Source of the DNA: WYZ-LMO11 sp964617245
GTDB lineage: Archaea > Thermoproteota > Methanomethylicia > Methanomethylicales > Methanomethylicaceae
DNA length: 28,260 nt
Assembly: GCA_964617245.1 (NCBI GenBank)
Contig: CAZTWF010000020.1
Coordinates: forward strand, 1 to 28,260
Reading direction: 5' to 3'
Below the pieces are notes generated by a model. It ran no database searches and was not told the DNA's origin. It was given only the letters and a program-made list of their open reading frames with translations. The number at the start of each line of letters is the position of its first letter. Position 1 is the first letter of the stretch. A program made the position numbers and the translations under genes. Below are positions 25,713 through 28,260 of this stretch, one piece after another.

Positions 25713-27233
25713 TTGAGTAAAGAAAAAGTAAGATTAGCACGTTCTGCTATATATCTAGCATTACAAGGATTATCTTCTTCAATACTTGGAATAATTTATT
25801 TTGCATTTATTGCAAGACTTCTATTAGAAATATCAGATTTAGGAAAAATAGTATCAATTTCAATGTTTTCTGAGCTTTTAATTACATTTACAACATTTTC
25901 AATTTCATCAGCAATTATCAAATATTTTTCTGAAAGTATAGGAAAAGCAAATGAAGAAGAAAAATATGGAGTTATAATAAATGGTTTTAGATTTTTATTA
26001 TCATCTTCTATATTAAGTAGTATAATTTGTATAATATTTGCTTCACAAATCTCATTAATATTTTTAAAGAATTCAGAAGATTTCTTTTATTTTTGGTTAT
26101 TATCAATTAATATTTTCTTTTTAATCTTATCTCAATTATTTACTTCCATAATATATGCAGCACAAATGTTTAAAGAATATTTTATCACATATATAATATC
26201 AAATTCTATTAAGACTTTTTCATCAATAATATTATTAAAAATGAATTTTGGAATCATTGGAATATTAATTGCTTGGATTATTGGAAGTTTTTCATTTTTT
26301 TTAATCTCATTAGCATTCTCTAAAAATTTATTAAAAATAAGAAGTAAAGGATATTTTCCATTTAAAATAATGTTAAAATATTCTATTCCAATTTATGGAT
26401 CTTCTATTATTTATTATTTTCAATCAACTATAGATAGATATGTAATATTGTTATTAACTAATCAAGAAATTCTTGGATTATATGCTCCAGTAATAACTGC
26501 TATGTCATATGTAGCTGGATTTTCAGGATATATTACATCAGCAATTTTTCCAAAAATGTCAGAACTTTTTGGTAGAAAAGACTTAGATACTATGTTAAAA
26601 AGCTTAAAAGAAGTTTCTAGATATTCTTCAATAATTTATATTCCATTAGCATTTGGTTTAGCTGCTGTTGCTATTCCTACTATAGATCTTTTTGCAGGAA
26701 GTCGATATATAGAAGGAGGGCCAGCATTAGCAATATTAGCATTAATATCAATAATATTACCAATTTCTAATACCTTAGGAGTTTATTTTGCTTCAATTGG
26801 TAATACTAAGATATTTTTCATTTCATCATTATTTTCACTTATTATAGGAAGTATTTTTTCATTAATACTTGTTCCAATATTAAGTATAATGGGTGCAGCA
26901 TTAAGTAGAGGTTTATCAATATTTTCTGGCTTTATTGTTTTTTTATTTTATCTAGAAAATAAAAAAATAATTATGGATTGGAAAATCTTTCTAAAAGTCT
27001 CTATTATTTCATTAGTAATGGCTATAATTGTATATAGTTTGACATTAATTATTTATTCTAAATATCTTCTTCCAATGTATATATTAATAGGTGGTATGAT
27101 ATATATCATATCAATAGTAAAATTTAAAATTATAAATAAAAATGATTTTGAACTCTTAATAAATATACTTCCAGATGAAATTAAAAATAAAATTAAGATA
27201 ATAATTTATAAATTCTTTTCTTTATCCAATTAA
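25713..27233 (+). CDS. Polysaccharide/oligosaccharide flippase (MOP superfamily, Wzx-like)
   Basis: A 506-residue integral membrane protein with about 12-14 hydrophobic segments along the whole length. It resembles Wzx/RfbX-type flippases that move lipid-linked sugars across the membrane, here probably for S-layer glycoprotein N-glycosylation or surface polysaccharide. Family features include the N-terminal ARSAIYLALQGLSSSILGIIYFAFIARLL and the central YSIPIYGSSIIYYFQSTIDRYVI. The TTG start at 25713 is supported by GGTGAT at 25701-25706, spacing six. The likely promoter carries an 18-bp dyad, so it may be regulated. No glycosyltransferase genes are next to it; the substrate is unknown. Its last 41 bases overlap the convergent DUF2117-like gene. 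Its high A+T and non-polar content are normal for a membrane protein. Confidence 0.85.
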   Translation: MSKEKVRLARSAIYLALQGLSSSILGIIYFAFIARLLLEISDLGKIVSISMFSELLITFTTFSISSAIIKYFSESIGKANEEEKYGVIINGFRFLLSSSILSSIICIIFASQISLIFLKNSEDFFYFWLLSINIFFLILSQLFTSIIYAAQMFKEYFITYIISNSIKTFSSIILLKMNFGIIGILIAWIIGSFSFFLISLAFSKNLLKIRSKGYFPFKIMLKYSIPIYGSSIIYYFQSTIDRYVILLLTNQEILGLYAPVITAMSYVAGFSGYITSAIFPKMSELFGRKDLDTMLKSLKEVSRYSSIIYIPLAFGLAAVAIPTIDLFAGSRYIEGGPALAILALISIILPISNTLGVYFASIGNTKIFFISSLFSLIIGSIFSLILVPILSIMGAALSRGLSIFSGFIVFLFYLENKKIIMDWKIFLKVSIISLVMAIIVYSLTLIIYSKYLLPMYILIGGMIYIISIVKFKIINKNDFELLINILPDEIKNKIKIIIYKFFSLSN

Positions 27234-28221
27234 AATTACCATTAATAATATTTTTCTTATTAAAAATTTCTTCATAAATCTTTTTACCAAATTCATCATC
27301 ATTTTTAACTTTTAATATTATAGAATCTGGATGTAATTTTTCTCCTTTTATTAATCCATCTTTATCACCATCAATTATTCCTATAATTGGAATATCAAAT
27401 CTTTCTAAAATATCACCTACAATAATTGTAGTATCATCACCTATAGTAATAGCACAACATATACCTTCTTCTATAAATTTAAAAATGTCATAACCAGTAT
27501 GTTCTATAAAAGCAATTTTTTCTTTTTTAGTTATAGGAATATAAGCTCTTTTATTAGTTTCATCTCTTAATAAAGAAATTGAATCGATTTTTACATTTTT
27601 TAAATCAATTTTTCCAATTTTCTCAATACCATGTTTTTTAATTTCTACTCCTTTTATATCAATAATATTACCATTTTCACAAACTATAATTACATCATTA
27701 CTTTTAACTTTTCCAACAATTATACCATTAATTAATAACCAATCTCCAATTTCAGTTGCTAATACTTTTCTATATTCTTTATTTCCATCTGACCAATAAT
27801 TATTTCCAAAATCTATTCCTTTTATTAAATTAAATTTTAAATCATTAGCAATTTTTTCAGCTATTTCTTTTATATTATCATTAAGATAAGCAACAGTATG
27901 TGTATTTGTTTCTATTCCTATAATAGGATGTTTAATTTTCTTTGAAAGATGCCAAATATCAGCAAGCATACGATTAACTGATGTTGTATGTGTTGCACTA
28001 ATAACTAAATCAAAATTTTCTTTATTTATCCAATCTACAAATCTTTCTTTTAAAACAATAATATTATTGATATTATTATCCATCATAGCAATTTTTCCCA
28101 TAGTTCCTGCTACAACACAATATACTTCTCCATAATTTTTTATAATATTAATAATATGATTTGCCCAATTATTATCAAAAATTTTTGACATATGAAATCT
28201 TAAACAAATTCTTTTAATCAT
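27193..28221 (-). CDS. DUF2117-like protein of unknown function
   Basis: A 342-residue soluble protein. The C-terminal half has GDDTTIIVGDILERFDIPIIGIIDGDKDG (261-289; GDDTT at 261-265), an acidic, metal-or-nucleotide-binding-looking segment that I recall from the DUF2117 (COG4019) family, seen mainly in methanogens; no function is known. The N-terminal part has YCVVAGTMGKIAM (34-46), resembling the opening of that family. The ATG at 28221 lies four bases from the adapter that ends the contig, so its promoter is not visible, although the N-terminal sequence fits the family, and it is probably complete. It overlaps the flippase gene by 41 bases tail-to-tail. Confidence 0.6.
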   Translation of the reverse strand: MIKRICLRFHMSKIFDNNWANHIINIIKNYGEVYCVVAGTMGKIAMMDNNINNIIVLKERFVDWINKENFDLVISATHTTSVNRMLADIWHLSKKIKHPIIGIETNTHTVAYLNDNIKEIAEKIANDLKFNLIKGIDFGNNYWSDGNKEYRKVLATEIGDWLLINGIIVGKVKSNDVIIVCENGNIIDIKGVEIKKHGIEKIGKIDLKNVKIDSISLLRDETNKRAYIPITKKEKIAFIEHTGYDIFKFIEEGICCAITIGDDTTIIVGDILERFDIPIIGIIDGDKDGLIKGEKLHPDSIILKVKNDDEFGKKIYEEIFNKKNIINGNFNWIKKRIYKLLS

Positions 28222-28224
28222 TAA

Positions 28225-28260
28225 AGATCGGAAGAGCGGTTCAGCAGGAATGCCGAGACC
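28225..28260. other. Illumina paired-end adapter at contig end (artefact)
   Basis: From AGATCGGAAGAGCGGTTCAG (28225-28244) to the final base, the sequence matches the standard Illumina paired-end read-2 adapter. Its GC content and sequence have nothing in common with the genome. Real sequence ends at about 28224. Confidence 0.97.

Noticed and set aside
25552..25740. A 62-residue minus-strand open frame upstream of the flippase gene
   Set aside because: It overlaps the start of the flippase gene, is made mostly of Ile/Leu/Tyr/Phe codons typical of chance AT-rich frames, and has no Shine-Dalgarno or recognisable family.

Overview
This window is a 28-kb piece of a very AT-rich archaeal chromosome that runs to a contig end. 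The archaeal assignment rests on an Orc1/Cdc6 initiator, a PolD small subunit, RNA polymerase genes in the order H-B-A'-A'', ribosomal protein eL30-like, EF-1A, tRNA introns with bulge-helix-bulge junctions, and TATA boxes about 24-27 bases ahead of leaderless starts. RpoB is one unsplit gene, RpoA is split, PolD is present, and there is a small zinc-containing relative of the chromatin protein Cren7. Together these suggest a lineage of the TACK group outside the classical Crenarchaeota (which lack PolD); I cannot name it more closely. A two-iron superoxide reductase points to an anaerobic life. GC-rich tRNA stems in an AT-rich genome suggest heat.

Layout. (1) 1-6.5 kb is metabolism and stress: argG-argH (last two steps of arginine synthesis), then a divergent pair of an Ogg2-type 8-oxoguanine glycosylase and superoxide reductase that seem to share one palindromic TATA box, then glutamine synthetase, a Trm112-like zinc protein and a nitrilase-family amidase. 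(2) 6.5-11.3 kb is replication and chromatin: the Cren7-like zinc protein, tRNA-Gln, orc1/cdc6 with a DUF99 protein, the convergent PolD small subunit gene, and an AbrB-PhoU regulator. (3) 11.3-12.8 kb is polyamine synthesis (speD, speE) and an intron-containing tRNA-Ser. (4) 13-24 kb, all on the minus strand, is the transcription/translation block rpoH-rpoB-rpoA1-rpoA2-rpl30e-nusA-rps12-rps7-tuf-rps10, with an intron-containing tRNA-Tyr just upstream. (5) 24.2-28.2 kb holds a membrane-anchored HtrA-type protease divergent from tRNA-Asp (again over one palindromic TATA box), a polysaccharide flippase and a DUF2117-like protein.

The last 36 bases (28225-28260) are Illumina adapter sequence, not genome. 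There are no CRISPR arrays, insertion sequences or rRNA genes, and no gene-free stretch longer than about 220 bases. I found no large undescribed gene system. The most interesting items are the zinc-knuckle Cren7 relative, the two palindromic bidirectional TATA boxes, the speE gene whose conserved N-terminus has no normal start codon, and the tRNA-Tyr intron that can compete for the anticodon stem.
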